Origin: JAZGGS01 sp963764825
Lineage (GTDB): Bacteria > Bacteroidota > Ignavibacteria > Ignavibacteriales > Ignavibacteriaceae
Direction of reading: 5' to 3'
Length of the DNA: 64,000 nt
Assembly: GCA_963764825.1 (NCBI GenBank)
Contig: CAVXUA010000016.1
Coordinates: 248,001 to 312,000, forward strand
The notes beneath the pieces were generated by a model, which worked only from the letters and a program-made list of their open reading frames with translations, had not been told where the DNA came from and did not search any database. Every line of letters starts with the position of its first letter. Within the stretch, counting starts at the first letter, position 1. Made by a program: the position numbers and the translations under genes. This document shows, piece by piece, positions 9,117 through 19,395 of this stretch.

Positions 9117-9878
9117 ATGAAAAATTTATTAGGAAATCCATTCGTACGAAAAATAATCTTTTTTCTTCAAGGATTTATTTTCATTATCCTCTTGCTAAAT
9201 TATTTAATCATTCCCTGGTATGTAAGTTCTTCAGAAACCACTGTACCAAATGTGGTTGGAATGACTGACCAGGAAGCGATTGAAATGCTGGAAAGCAAGG
9301 GATTTGAGACAGCAATAGGTGATACTTCCTACGGTTTGGAATACCCGAAAAATACAGTTTTTTTGCAGCGACCTGAAGCAGGAGATATAGTTAAAGAGGG
9401 AAGACGCATTTTCATTTTTGTAAGCGGCGGAGAAAAAACTGTTTACGTTCCCATGTTAAAAGGTAAAACCATTTTGGATGCTAAATTTGCTTTAGAAAGA
9501 ATTGGGCTTAAACTTGGCAGGGTCGATAGAATCCCTTCGAGTCAACCGGAAGATATGATTTTCGACCAGGAATATGTTGCAGGAACTCCACTTCAGCAGG
9601 GAGAAATTGTAGGTATAACCGTTAGTGCCGGAAGAGGTGGAGGATCTGTTGTAGTTCCGGATCTAATTGGTAAATCACTTTCTGAAGCACAGTTAATTTT
9701 AAATGAAAACGATCTTACTGTTGGAAAAATAAATTACCAGGCATCGGCAACTTTACTTCCAAACACTGTGCTCGATCAATATCCAAGCAGCGGAAATAAG
9801 TTAAATCCAAGTGACGCAGTTGATCTTTTTATAACAAAATCTACAAATTCTAATAATCCTTCGGAAGGAGGAGATTAA
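9117..9878 (+). CDS. Membrane-anchored protein with three PASTA domains
   Basis: 253 residues. A membrane span lies at about 12-32 (IIFFLQGFIFIILLLNYLII), then three PASTA repeats: TTVPNVVGMTDQEAIEMLES, VYVPMLKGKTILDAKFALER and VVVPDLIGKSLSEAQLILNE. PASTA domains bind peptidoglycan fragments and usually sit on Ser/Thr kinases or penicillin-binding proteins. Here there is no kinase or transpeptidase domain, so the protein is an orphan PASTA sensor or scaffold with its domains in the periplasm. The stop at 9878 is one base from the rpe start, so the two are one transcript. Confidence 0.85.
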   Translation: MKNLLGNPFVRKIIFFLQGFIFIILLLNYLIIPWYVSSSETTVPNVVGMTDQEAIEMLESKGFETAIGDTSYGLEYPKNTVFLQRPEAGDIVKEGRRIFIFVSGGEKTVYVPMLKGKTILDAKFALERIGLKLGRVDRIPSSQPEDMIFDQEYVAGTPLQQGEIVGITVSAGRGGGSVVVPDLIGKSLSEAQLILNENDLTVGKINYQASATLLPNTVLDQYPSSGNKLNPSDAVDLFITKSTNSNNPSEGGD

Positions 9879-9879
9879 A

Positions 9880-10534
9880 TTGGGTTTACTTGCACCTTCA
9901 ATTCTTTCTGCAGATTTTTCAAATCTTGCCCAACAGGTTAGGTTAGCTGAAATGGGTGGAGCGGATTGGATTCATTGCGATGTGATGGACGGACATTTTG
10001 TACCAAATATTACAATCGGTCCCGTTATTGTTGAAGCAGCAAGAAGAGTAACAAAGCTTCCTCTTGATGTTCATTTAATGATAAAGAATCCGGATAGGAT
10101 ATTTAGAGGATTTTGTAAACGCGGGAGCTGATTATGTTTCAGTGCATGTTGAAGAAGTTATACATCTAAACAGAACTGTGACACACATAAAAGAACTTGG
10201 TGCAAAAGCAGGTGTTGTACTTAATCCTGCTACGCCTGTAAGTTCAGTTAAGGATATTGCAGAATATATCGATCTTCTTTTATTGATGACGGTGAATCCT
10301 GGATTTGGTGGACAAAAATTTATAACAAATTCAATACGACGCATAAAGGAAGCGGTTAAATTAAGGAATGATTTGAATGCGGATTTTCTTATTGAAATTG
10401 ACGGCGGGGTAAATGTTGATACGATTAAACCAGCACATGAGGCAGGTGTTGATGTATTTGTTGCAGGCTCTGCAATATTTAGTGCTGATAATATTTCAGC
10501 AGCTGCAACTGAATTAAAGAACTTGATTAAGTGA
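9880..10534 (+). CDS. rpe: Ribulose-phosphate 3-epimerase (one frameshift)
   Basis: Starts with TTG at 9880 behind a strong GGAGG. Signature segments are APSILSADFSNL, DWIHCDVMDGHFVPN, VNPGFGGQKFI and IEIDGGVN, giving a (beta-alpha)8 barrel with the metal-binding His and Asp residues. It interconverts ribulose-5-phosphate and xylulose-5-phosphate in the pentose phosphate pathway. The frame breaks near 10105: removing one A restores EDFVNAGADYVSVHVEE, exactly the family sequence, so the break is most likely a sequencing insertion. The reconstructed length of about 218 residues is normal. Confidence 0.9.
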
Positions 10535-10587
10535 TCCGGTTATTTTAAATTCATCAGCAAATTTAAATGAAACTATATAAATTTTAA

Positions 10588-10610
10588 GGCGGCAAATGTC
10601 GTCTTTTTTT
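10588..10610 (+). terminator. Rho-independent terminator after rpe
   Basis: GGCGGC pairs with GTCGTC (with G-U pairs) around AAAT, followed by seven T. It lies about 55 bases after the rpe stop, so folP needs its own promoter in 10611-10755. Confidence 0.65.
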
Positions 10611-10755
10611 ATAACTTTATCGGTTAATTTATCTTTACCTGAAGTAATAAATATTGGATTGAGAAAATACAATACTATAAATAACTTCGAAAATACATAA
10701 ACTAACTTCATATAAAATAGGAGATAAGCTATTTTCATTTAATCGAGCTTATACT

Positions 10756-11536
10756 ATGGGTATATTAAATGTTACTCCCGATTCTTTTTCAGACGGAGGC
10801 ATTTATAATAACAGAAATAATGCTGTTAAATATGCTTTGGAAATGCTTGATGAGGGAGCAGATATTATTGATATTGGAGGCGAATCATCTCGTCCGGGAT
10901 CGGATCAGGTTGGAGAAAATGAAGAGCATGAAAGAGTGATTCCGGTTGTAAAGGAAATTCTTAACAAGCGAACTGGAATCTGTATTATCGGTGGATACAA
11001 CAAAAAGTAAAGTTGCTCTTGAAGCATTAAATGCCGGCGCTGTAATGATAAATGATATCAGTGCATTACGCTTTGATCCGGAAATGGTAAATGTTATTAA
11101 ACATTTTGATTCTGCGGTTGCTTTAATGCATATGAAGGGAAAACCAAAAAATATGCAGGAAAATCCGTATTATGAGAATGTAATTGAAGAAGTGTATGAT
11201 TTTTTGGCTGAACGAAGTTCATTCGCTGCTGAAAATGGTATTGATAAAATTTTTATAGATCCTGGTATTGGTTTTGGTAAAAGGGTAGAGGATAATTTTA
11301 ATTTAATCCAAAGACTTGAAGATTTCAAATCTCTTTCTTATCCAATTATGATCGGGCTCTCGAGAAAATCGTTTATTGGAAAAACACTTGATCTGGAAGT
11401 TGATGAAAGAGACGAAGCAACATTGGCTCTTAATACTTTAGCTATTTCCCGCGGTGCAAAAATTATCAGAACTCATAATGTTAAATTTGGTGTTCAATCG
11501 TGCAAATTAATGAATCAGATTAATATGAAATCTTAA
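10756..11536 (+). CDS. folP: Dihydropteroate synthase (one frameshift)
   Basis: Signature MGILNVTPDSFSDGG at the start, then DIIDIGGESSRPGS, IDPGIGFGKRVEDN and GLSRKSFIGKTL. It joins p-aminobenzoate to the pterin pyrophosphate in folate synthesis. The frame breaks near 10987; dropping one A gives VDTTKSKVALEALNAGA in line with the family. In-frame sequence upstream of the ATG (IGDKLFSFNRAYT) also looks like folP N-terminus but lacks a normal start codon, so the true start is probably about 20 codons earlier. The stop overlaps the cdaA start by one base (TAATG). Confidence 0.88.
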
Positions 11537-12357
11537 TGTTCGAATTATTCAAAATAGGGTTTTTAACTATAAACTTTAGTGATCTGCTTGATGTTCTGAT
11601 CGTATCGTTTATTGTTTATAAATTATACACTCTTTTAAGGGGAACGATAGCTGCACAAATATTTTTAGGATTGATAATCATTCTTGTTTTTTCTTTTGTT
11701 GCAAATGCTACAAATTTGCGGGCAGTAAGCTGGTTGTTGCGCTTAATTACAGATGTTTGGGTAATTGCATTTGTAATATTATTCCAACCCGAAATTAGAA
11801 GACTGCTGGTATTGCTTGCAAGAAATCCATTCTTTAAAATATTTATTAAATCCGAAGTTCCGGAATCGGCAGAAATTGTAACCGAATCTGCTTTTGATCT
11901 TTCTCAGCAGCAGCACGGTGCATTAATAGTTCTTGTTAGGGATACCGGCATAAGGGGTTTTACCGAAACCGGTGAACTTCTAAATTCAAGATTGAGCAGG
12001 GGACTTCTTACTTCAATATTTTTTCCAAAATCTCCATTGCATGATGGTGCGGTAATTATTGAAGGTAATTTAATTGAAGCCGCAAGATGTACACTGCCAT
12101 TATCGCTAACGACAACAGTCGATGGAGAAACTCTTGGAATGCGCCACCGTGCAGGGCTTGGTATTAGTGAACAGGCAGACGTAATAAGTGTAATTGTTTC
12201 TGAAGAAACCGGTTCTATTTCTGTTGCAGAGAATGGAATCTTAACAACAGGTTTATCAAAAGATTCTCTGAAGAAAAAACTGGAAAAAGCATTCCGTGCA
12301 CCTACTGCAAAAGGATGGAAAGCATTATTTGAGCAGGTTAGAGGAGAGAAAAAATAA
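11536..12357 (+). CDS. cdaA: Diadenylate cyclase CdaA
   Basis: 273 residues. Three N-terminal membrane spans (about 20-95), then the DAC domain with both catalytic motifs, DGA in SPLHDGAVII and RHR in GMRHRAGLG. It makes cyclic di-AMP from two ATP at the inner face of the membrane. The usual partner gene cdaR is not next to it; instead it overlaps folP by one base and is followed directly by a glycosyltransferase. c-di-AMP generally controls potassium and osmolyte balance and wall stress. The ORF is intact. Confidence 0.93.
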   Translation: MFELFKIGFLTINFSDLLDVLIVSFIVYKLYTLLRGTIAAQIFLGLIIILVFSFVANATNLRAVSWLLRLITDVWVIAFVILFQPEIRRLLVLLARNPFFKIFIKSEVPESAEIVTESAFDLSQQQHGALIVLVRDTGIRGFTETGELLNSRLSRGLLTSIFFPKSPLHDGAVIIEGNLIEAARCTLPLSLTTTVDGETLGMRHRAGLGISEQADVISVIVSEETGSISVAENGILTTGLSKDSLKKKLEKAFRAPTAKGWKALFEQVRGEKK

Positions 12358-12368
12358 AAACTTGTGCT

Positions 12369-13003
12369 GTGATACCTTTCTATAATGAAAGCACAACAAT
12401 AAAGAAAGTTATAGAAGATACGCTAAGATATGTTGATATTGTTATTGCAGTTAATGATGGTTCTATTGATGATTCAGTTTCGAAGATAGATGTAAATGAA
12501 AATGTAATTGTTTTGAATGAAACAGAGAACAAGGGAAAAGGTTTTGCGTTAAGAAAAGGATTTGCTAAAGCAGTTGAACTTGGATGTGATGCAGTCATTA
12601 CCCTCGATGCGGATCTGCAGCACAATCCCAAATCGATTCCTACTCTTCTTTCAGGTCTCGATAATTTCGATTTAGTGGCTGGGCAACCGACTTAAAGAGC
12701 TTTCAGGAATGCCTTTTCAGCGTATAATGAGTAATAAGCTTACTTCGTTTTTGCTCAGCAAAAAAACCGGGATGAAAATTATTGATAGCCAATGCGGTTT
12801 TAGAGCAATAAGCAGTGATGTATTTCAGAAAGTACATACACGAAGTAATGGTTATGAAGCAGAGAGCGAAATTATTATTTTAGCAGCCCGGGCAGGATTT
12901 AAAATTGGATTTGTTGAAGTAGCAGACTATTTATGGAAATGAAAAGAGCAAAATGAATCCTATAAAAGCTATTTTAGGATTTATTAAAGTGTTATTCTAC
13001 TAA
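12369..13003 (+). CDS. Family 2 glycosyltransferase (two frameshifts)
   Basis: Family 2 (GT-A) fold: VIPFYNESTTIKKVIEDTL, then VNDGSIDDS and the metal-binding DADLQHNPKSIP. The C-terminal part has FQRIMSNKLTSFLLSKKTG and IDSQCGFRAISSDVF, typical of dolichol-phosphate-mannose-synthase-like proteins that act on lipid-linked sugars. Breaks near 12684 and 12923 are repaired by dropping one G each, giving GNRLKELSGM and TIYGNEKSKMNPIKA. The GTG at 12369 leaves out the in-frame KTCA before it, so the real start may lie up to 15 bases upstream, inside the cdaA end. Confidence 0.8.
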
Positions 13004-13019
13004 TCTATTTTTAATCAGA

Positions 13020-13481
13020 ATGGCTAAGCAGAAGAAATGGGAAATAAAGGAGATTAAAAAAGGGGGCAGGGTTTCCAATGCTGCTAAATTAATTATCGGA
13101 ACAAGATTAACTCATCTGCTGGATACTATTGAAAAATATTTTCAAAACATGAATGTTGAAAATTTGCACGATGTTAGGATTTCTCTTAGAAGAGTAAGAT
13201 ACAATATGGAACTTTTTATCTCCTGCTTTAATCGGAAACAGTTTTTGGAGATTTACAACGCGGTGCAAGAGCTGCAAGATCTTTCAGGCGTTGTGCGCGA
13301 TCTTGATGTTTTTAAAGAGAATATCAGTTCACTGGTACAAAATGAAAAGGTTAGGGTAAACAAAACAGTACTTCAAAAAGTTGAAAAAAAGCGAATCAAA
13401 CTTGAAGAAGAACTAAAGTTGGCATTAATGAAATTTTTACACAGTAAACAGTTAAAGAACTTTTATAAGTTAGTATCATAA
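13020..13481 (+). CDS. CHAD-domain protein (short form)
   Basis: 153 residues, entirely helical, rich in basic residues. The segments LHDVRISLRRVRYNMELF and VQELQDLSGVVRDLDVF carry the conserved His, Arg and Asp pattern of CHAD domains, which bind polyphosphate on a basic surface. The length is about half of a full CHAD domain. It follows the glycosyltransferase by 17 bases and precedes a metallo-hydrolase by 16, so it is part of the same operon. A ppx/gppA gene lies 5 kb downstream. Confidence 0.75.
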   Translation: MAKQKKWEIKEIKKGGRVSNAAKLIIGTRLTHLLDTIEKYFQNMNVENLHDVRISLRRVRYNMELFISCFNRKQFLEIYNAVQELQDLSGVVRDLDVFKENISSLVQNEKVRVNKTVLQKVEKKRIKLEEELKLALMKFLHSKQLKNFYKLVS

Positions 13482-13497
13482 AATCAGGGAGGATATT

Positions 13498-14175
13498 ATG
13501 AAGTTAAAATATTTTTCACATTCAGCTTTTCAGCTAACAACGGCTGATGGTAAAAAAATTCTTATCGATCCTTTTTTAAGCGGCAACCCTACTGCCACGG
13601 TTAAAGCTGATGATGTAAATGCAGATTACATTATTCTTACTCATGCGCACGGCGATCATATTGGAGATGCTTTCAGTATTGCTAAAAGATGTAAATCAAC
13701 TTTTATTTGTGTAAACGAACTCGCTGAATACTGCAAATCGAAAGGATTTGAAGCGCATAACATGCATATTGGCGGTGCATATAATTTTGAATTTGGAAGA
13801 GTTAAGTTTACTATTGCCCATCACGGATCTCAAACACCAGATAACACTTATGCAGGCGAACCGGCAGGAGTTATTGTTTCTGCTGATGAAAAAAATATTT
13901 ACCACACCGGCGATACAGGTTTGTTTTACGATATGAAATTAATCGGTGAAATGAATAAAATAGATTATTTGCTTCTGCCAATAGGCGATAATTTTACTAT
14001 GGGAATAATAGATGCTGTGAAAGCTGCAGAGTTTGTTTCACCGGGGGTTGCCATACCTATGCACTACAATACTTTTCCTGTAATTGAAGCTGATCCTGAG
14101 GTGTTCACGATGAAAGCAGAAGCAGCCGGAATTAAAAGCAGGGTGATGCAATACGGAGAAGAAATAGATTTGTAA
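13498..14175 (+). CDS. UPF0173-type metal-dependent hydrolase (metallo-beta-lactamase fold)
   Basis: 225 residues, good GGAGG ribosome site. Metal ligands are visible in LTHAHGDHIGD, IAHHGSQTPDN and HTGDTGLFYDM, with a final PMHYNTFPVI. The family (UlaG/YtkL-like, UPF0173) hydrolyses small esters or lactones; its natural substrate is generally unknown. Cytoplasmic, no signal peptide. The ORF is intact. Confidence 0.85.
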   Translation: MKLKYFSHSAFQLTTADGKKILIDPFLSGNPTATVKADDVNADYIILTHAHGDHIGDAFSIAKRCKSTFICVNELAEYCKSKGFEAHNMHIGGAYNFEFGRVKFTIAHHGSQTPDNTYAGEPAGVIVSADEKNIYHTGDTGLFYDMKLIGEMNKIDYLLLPIGDNFTMGIIDAVKAAEFVSPGVAIPMHYNTFPVIEADPEVFTMKAEAAGIKSRVMQYGEEIDL

Positions 14176-14258
14176 TAAATCTTATAAGTAAAATTTGAAA
14201 AATTATTTTTATTATTATTTTATTAAATTGACATAACTTTTGAATTAGCAGAGTATTA

Positions 14259-15037
14259 ATGAGTAAAATTATTTCGATTGCGAACCAGAAGGGCGGAGTG
14301 GGAAAAACAACAACCGCCATAAATGTTTCATCTCTTTTAGCTGCAGCGGAAAAAAAATCTCTGCTCGTAGATATTGATCCGCAGTCAAATTCATCATCAG
14401 GTTTAAGTATTACAAATCAAAATCCATCTATTTACGAAGTATTAATCGGGACAGAAAATATTTCTGATGTGATCATCGAATCGTATATGCCGTATCTCGA
14501 TCTTCTTCCGTCAAATATAAATCTTGTTGGTTCAGAAATTGAGATGGTTGATATGGAAGGTAGAGAACGACTACTGAAAAATGCACTTAATGAAATTATC
14601 AATAAGTATGATTATATTATTATCGATTGTCCTCCTTCGCTTGGATTATTAACACTTAATGCTCTTACAGCTTCGCATTCAGTTTTAATTCCGGTTCAGT
14701 GCGAGTATTTTGCGCTGGAAGGTTTAGGACAATTACTTAATACAATTAATATCGTTAAAAAACATTACAATCCCGGCTTAGCTATTGAAGGTGTTTTGCT
14801 TACAATGTTCGATACAAGATTAAGACTGTCGCACCAGGTTGCAGAAGAGGTACGAAAGTATTTTGGTGAAAAAGTTTATAAAACAGTAATTAACAGGAAT
14901 GTTCGTATTGCTGAATCTCCAAGTTATCGGTAAGCCGATAATTCTTTACGATGCAATATCTACCGGAGCGACAAAATTATATGGCTCTTGCATCAGAATT
15001 ACTTGAGCGAAATTCAAAGTCTTTTAGTAACAATTAA
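14259..15037 (+). CDS. parA: Chromosome-partitioning ATPase ParA/Soj (two frameshifts)
   Basis: Deviant Walker A motif KGGVGKTTTAINVSSLLA at residues 10-27, switch VDIDPQSNSSSG, and DYIIIDCPPSLGLLTLNA. ATP-dependent dimers coat the nucleoid and move ParB-bound origins. The frame breaks near 14928 and 14982; dropping one C and one A gives GKPIILYDAISTGATNYMAL and a natural end NSKSFSNN. Four bases separate it from parB. I saw no obvious parS palindrome in the window. Confidence 0.9.
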
Positions 15038-15040
15038 ACT

Positions 15041-15997
15041 ATGAGTAAAATTAAACCAGGTCTCGGAAGAGGATTAGATGCACTGATTAAACCTCAGGAT
15101 TATGTAAAGAACGGAGTAAATACAGAGGATCTATCAACCGTTAAGGATGATGATGGAAAACAGGTAGATGTTCTTAGCAAAGATATCAGTCGATTTTATT
15201 TCAAGAAATCCTTACCAACCCCGATTCGATTTTGATCTTGAAGCAATGGAAGAATTGAAAAAGTCAATTCTTTCCAATGGTCTTATTCAGCCAATTACTG
15301 TTAGAAGAACTCCTGATCATAAATACCAGTTAGTTTCCGGGGAAAGAAGGTTAAAAGCTTGTAAGGAAATTGGTTACAAGGAGATTCCAGCTTATATAAT
15401 TCAGGTTGATTCGGATGAATTGATGCTTGCGCTGGCACTTATAGAAAACATTCAGCGCGAAAAACTAAATCCAATCGAAATTGGTACTGCGTATAAACGG
15501 CTTATGGATGAATGCCATCTTACCCAGGAACAAATTGCTGAAAAAGTCGGGAAAGACAGAACCACAATTGCCAACACAATTCGATTGCTCGGACTTCCCG
15601 ACAGAAATTAGAGACTCGGCTTGTGGCAGATGATATTACTTACGGGCATGCAAGAGCTTTAATAAACCTGCCAAGTGAAGAAGTTCAGGTTGAACTACTC
15701 AATAAAATAATTGATAAAAGCCTTTCGGTACGAAAAGTTGAACAGTTGGTTAGAATGTACAATGAAAGTTCGCGCAAAGAATTAAAAAGAAAAACTGCTA
15801 CTATTAAAACCAGGATTTTATCCGTTGATGCCAACTTAAGCAATATAGAAGATAAGCTTAGAAAAATATTTGGTACAAAAGTAATTTGCAGGCAAAAGAA
15901 AGATGGAAGCGGCGAACTGATTATTGAATACTACTCATCCGAAGAACTGGAACGGTTATTTGAATTATTTGAAATCATTGATAAAAATTATAATTAA
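15041..15997 (+). CDS. parB: Chromosome-partitioning protein ParB (three frameshifts)
   Basis: Begins MSKIKPGLGRGLDALIKP. The ParB N-domain is visible as ISRNPYQPRFDFDLEAMEEL, then GERRLKACKEIGYKEIPAYI (CTPase box) and ENIQREKLNPIEIGTAYKRL, followed by a helix-turn-helix and a C-terminal dimer domain ending DKNYN. Breaks near 15176 (extra A), 15599 (extra C) and 15622 (extra G) each repair to family sequence, for example GLPTEIRDSLVADDITYGHA. ParB clamps parS sites and is moved by ParA. Confidence 0.9.
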
Positions 15998-16455
15998 ATC
16001 TGCGGTTCTTTTAGTATTTTTATCAACCGTTATTTCGGCTCAGGATATTTCCAACCAGGATGCTCCCGAAGACACAATATTTGTAATGAAAAAATCTCCC
16101 TGGGGTGCAGTACTGCGAAGTGCGGTTATTCCCGGTTTTGGACAGTTTTATAACGAATCCTATTACAAAATTCCTATTATCTGGGGACTTGGAGCTTGGT
16201 TTGTTTATGGATGGATTCAAAATAACGATGATTATATTACAAATAAAAATTTATTCATCGACTCAGAGTCAGAATATTTATAAAACCAGGAGAGATTTCT
16301 ATAGAGACCAGCGGGATAATTTTACTATTTACTTTGTTTTGCTTTATTTGCTAAATTTAGTTGATGCTTATGTTGATGCTCATTTGTTCGATTTTAATGT
16401 AGATGAAGATTTTTTGACAGGAAGTACAAGACTTAACATAAGATTAAATTTTTAA
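15969..16455 (+). CDS. DUF5683-type membrane protein (one frameshift)
   Basis: Probably starts at the TTG at 15969 inside parB. The signal sequence SLIKIIIKSAVLLVFLSTVI is followed by Ser-Ala-Gln at a likely cleavage site. The body has SPWGAVLRSAVIPGFGQFYN, YKIPIIWGLGAWFVYGWI and NFTIYFVLLYLLNLVDAYVD, the usual DUF5683 segments. One extra G near 16265 splits it; the repaired reading ends STRLNIRLNF. The family is of unknown function and often found beside parAB in this phylum, so its location is expected. Confidence 0.7.
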
Positions 16456-16494
16456 TCACCCGGTAATTCATTCTCATAACAAACAGGCAGAGAG

Positions 16495-17209
16495 ATGAAG
16501 AACATTGTTACCTGCCCAAATTGCAGTTCAGAAAATCCTTATTATAAAGAAACCTGCTCTAGTTGCAACTCATTTATAAGAGATAAGATAAGCAACCTCG
16601 ATTTGTGGAACATCATAGGGCTGCTTATTGAGAACCCTGTAAAGGCATTTCGGCAAATAATTTATTCACAGCATAAAAATTTTATTTTCTTCATTTTATT
16701 TTTTGTCTCAATTAAATTCTTAATTAATGCACGATTTATTTCATCTACTAACAATCGGCAGATTTACAACAACCACAAGTTTACTATTAAGCTTCCTTTT
16801 GATTTTACTTTCCATTATCGCTCTCCTGGCTTTATTCGCATGTTATTTTTACCCGCATTAATTCATCAGCTCGGTTTTAGCACAAGGTTTAAAGATATTC
16901 TTCTCAATAGTCACTTATTCCCAATTACCACATGTATTCGGTTTGGTAGTTTTGTTTCCGATTGAACTTATAATTTTTGGCGATTATATCTTCTCTCTCA
17001 ATCCTTCTCCTTTTGTTATTAAAGAGATGATAGCTTACTCATTATTAACCGTAGAAGTTCTGCTAATTTTATGGAGTATATTCCTTTCTGTTGCTGCGTT
17101 CTATGTTCATTACCGTAGAATAATTCCAGCACTATTGTCTGCATCAATATTTAACGGATTGTTAATACTATTACTATATTTTTCTTCACGATATATTTTT
17201 ATTATTTAA
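16495..17209 (+). CDS. Zinc-ribbon plus Yip1-like membrane protein (frameshifted)
   Basis: The N-terminus carries two CxxC knuckles (CPNCSSENPYYKETCSSC), a zinc ribbon. The rest, read across breaks near 16740 and 16850, contains several hydrophobic helices (FLLILLSIIALLALFACYF; VTYSQLPHVFGLVVLFPIEL; LLILWSIFLSVAAFYVHY). This order resembles Yip1-domain proteins of bacteria. Repairing the first break needs removal of one A; the second is less clear and may be more than one error. Function unknown. Confidence 0.6.
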
Positions 17210-17224
17210 TTTGATGAGAAACAT

Positions 17225-18391
17225 TTGAAGCTTTTAGAAAGAGAAAAAAAGTACTTTCTAAATACTTATAGCAGGATACCCCTGGACATTACATATGGTG
17301 AAGGTTCTTATCTGTACACATCAGATGGAGAAAAATATCTTGATTTTTTTTCCGGCTTAGGTGTTAATGCTCTTGGTCATTCACATCCAAAAATTATTAA
17401 AGCTATTAATGAACAGGTTGAAAAATTTTCACACATTTCAAACTACTACATTACTGAGATCCAAATAGAGTTTGCAGAATTATTACTCAAACATTCCAGA
17501 ATGGAGAAAGTATTTCTTACTAACAGCGGAACCGAAGCTATTGAAGCTTCTATAAAATTACTAAGGAAAAGATATGGACCGAATAAAAAAATATACTCAC
17601 TTACTAATTCATTTCATGGAAGAACTTACGGTGCACTTAGTTTAACTGCACGGGAAAAATACAGGGAATCATTTAAACCACTGCTTCCGGGAATATATCA
17701 TTTAGATTTTAATAATCTTGATGATCTTAGACAAAACGTTGATGAAACTACAGCTGCTGTATTTTTAGAGTTTTTACAGGGAGAGGGCGGAATAAATTTT
17801 GTGTCTCAGGAATATATTAATTTATTGAAAGATTTAAGGGATAAATATGGCTTTGCAATTGTTGCCGATGAAATTCAGAGTGGAATTGGAAGAACCGGGA
17901 AGGGATTTGCTTTTGAACATTTCAAAATTACTCCCGATATCATAATCTCTGCAAAGGCAATTGGCGGGGGATTGCCTTTAGGTGCTCTCTTAACTTCGAG
18001 TAATTATGCGGATATATTTGTTCCAGGAGATCATGGAACTACTTTTGGTGGAAATCCCGTTGCATGTGCAGCAGGCAAAATTGTTTTGGATGAAGTATTT
18101 GAAAATAATCTGGTTAATTCAGTAGCAAATATGGTGAATATTTAATTCAAAAGCTCAGTGAATTTAAGAATGCTATATCCTTCTAAAATTAAAGAAGTTC
18201 GCGGGAAAGGATATATGATTGGAATAGAAATTTCAGGATCAGGGAAGGATGTTGTTGATCAAATGAGAAAACAAAATATCCTGATCAATTCCACAAATGA
18301 AAATACAATTAGATTATTGCCTCCACTTATTATCACCAAAACTGAAATCGATATCTTTTTAGAGAGTTTTTACAAAGTAATGGAAAATTGA
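17225..18391 (+). CDS. argD: Class III aminotransferase, acetylornithine aminotransferase-like (frameshifted)
   Basis: TTG start. Segments: LDFFSGLGVNALGHSHPKII, VFLTNSGTEAIEASIKLLRK, SFHGRTYGALSLT, VADEIQSGIGRTGKGFAFEH and the PLP lysine in IISAKAIGGGLPLGALL, with GTTFGGNPVACAAG. This matches the ArgD/ornithine aminotransferase group. Breaks near 18133 and 18173 shift the frame out and back; repaired reading is NGEYLIQKLSEFKNAYPSKI. It transfers an amino group between acetylornithine and 2-oxoglutarate; without other arg genes nearby a succinylornithine or GABA role cannot be excluded. Confidence 0.82.
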
Positions 18392-18428
18392 AAAGATTAA
18401 GGATTTTATATACAGTTCTAAGAAATCC

Positions 18429-19355
18429 TCATCCCTGAAAATTATCTTTTAAGTATTTTATTATTGCACCATATCGAATACCCCTGGAACTAACCATAAC
18501 CTTATCAAGATCAATAATTTCCATAATCTTTTTAAGTATTAAAGCTCCTCCCAGGATAATATCTTCTCTGCCACTTAATACATTTCCAAAGGTTTTCTTT
18601 ATTTGTTCTGGCTGTAGATTTTTTATTTCTGAAACTAAATTTTGAAGATCAGCAGCAGTTAAATCACTCCCATCAATTTCTGCTTCTTCAAATTCCTTTA
18701 AACCTCTTACCATACAAGCAAGAGTAGTAGGTGTGCCTGCTATGGTAATAACTTTATCTTGTTTTGGTTTATCGGTTACTTCTTTAAAGATTTCCTCAAG
18801 CTTTAATTCAAGCTGTTCAATTTCAGCAGGCAGCGGGGGAGTGTGCTTTAAGTATTTTTCCGTAGCAATTACTGAACCGATGCGATAACTTTTTTTAAAG
18901 ATAATTTCAGATCTATTTCCAATGATCAATTCAGTACTTCCTCCCCCAATATCTATTACAAGTGAAGAACTGGAAATCTCAGTTCCTGATAGCGCACCCA
19001 GAAAAGCGTATTCTGCTTCAACTTCGCCGGAAATAATATTTACATCAAAATTAAATTTATCCTTTATTTCAGCAGAAATTTCCTTTGAATTGGAAGCTAA
19101 GCGGAAAGCGTTGGTTGCAGTAACAAGTTTTTTTTCACATCCGTATTTTTCTATAATAGTCTTGTATTCAGTCAAAATGTGAAAAAGCAAGCTAAGTTTT
19201 TCTTCACTTATTTCTCCATCCGGCTCTAATCCTTTCCCAATCCTGGGCATTCGGTATTCATTATGCAATGATTGTAAAGAATTATCAGAACGATCTCTTG
19301 TAGCAATTAGCAATATTACCGTATTTGTACCTATGTCAATTGAAGCAACAGTCAT
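18429..19355 (-). CDS. Exopolyphosphatase / pppGpp phosphohydrolase (Ppx/GppA)
   Basis: 308 residues, intact. ASKHA-fold signatures: ASIDIGTNTVILLIA (first phosphate loop), VTATNAFRLASNSKEI, GEVEAEYAFLGAL, and VIDIGGGSTELIIGN (second phosphate loop), with SSRGIRYGAII at the end. It removes terminal phosphate from polyphosphate or from pppGpp. It is the only - strand gene in a 20 kb + strand block, placed between argD and a membrane protein. Short Ppx forms such as this lack the C-terminal HD-like part of the E. coli enzyme. Confidence 0.88.
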   Translation of the reverse strand: MTVASIDIGTNTVILLIATRDRSDNSLQSLHNEYRMPRIGKGLEPDGEISEEKLSLLFHILTEYKTIIEKYGCEKKLVTATNAFRLASNSKEISAEIKDKFNFDVNIISGEVEAEYAFLGALSGTEISSSSLVIDIGGGSTELIIGNRSEIIFKKSYRIGSVIATEKYLKHTPPLPAEIEQLELKLEEIFKEVTDKPKQDKVITIAGTPTTLACMVRGLKEFEEAEIDGSDLTAADLQNLVSEIKNLQPEQIKKTFGNVLSGREDIILGGALILKKIMEIIDLDKVMVSSRGIRYGAIIKYLKDNFQG

Positions 19356-19395
19356 TATTTTTTTTTAATTTTAATTTAGTTAATTAGATAACATT

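Noticed and set aside
14176..15040. parS site near parAB
   Set aside because: I looked for a TGTTTCACGTGAAACA-like palindrome by eye and saw none; an exact scan would be needed.
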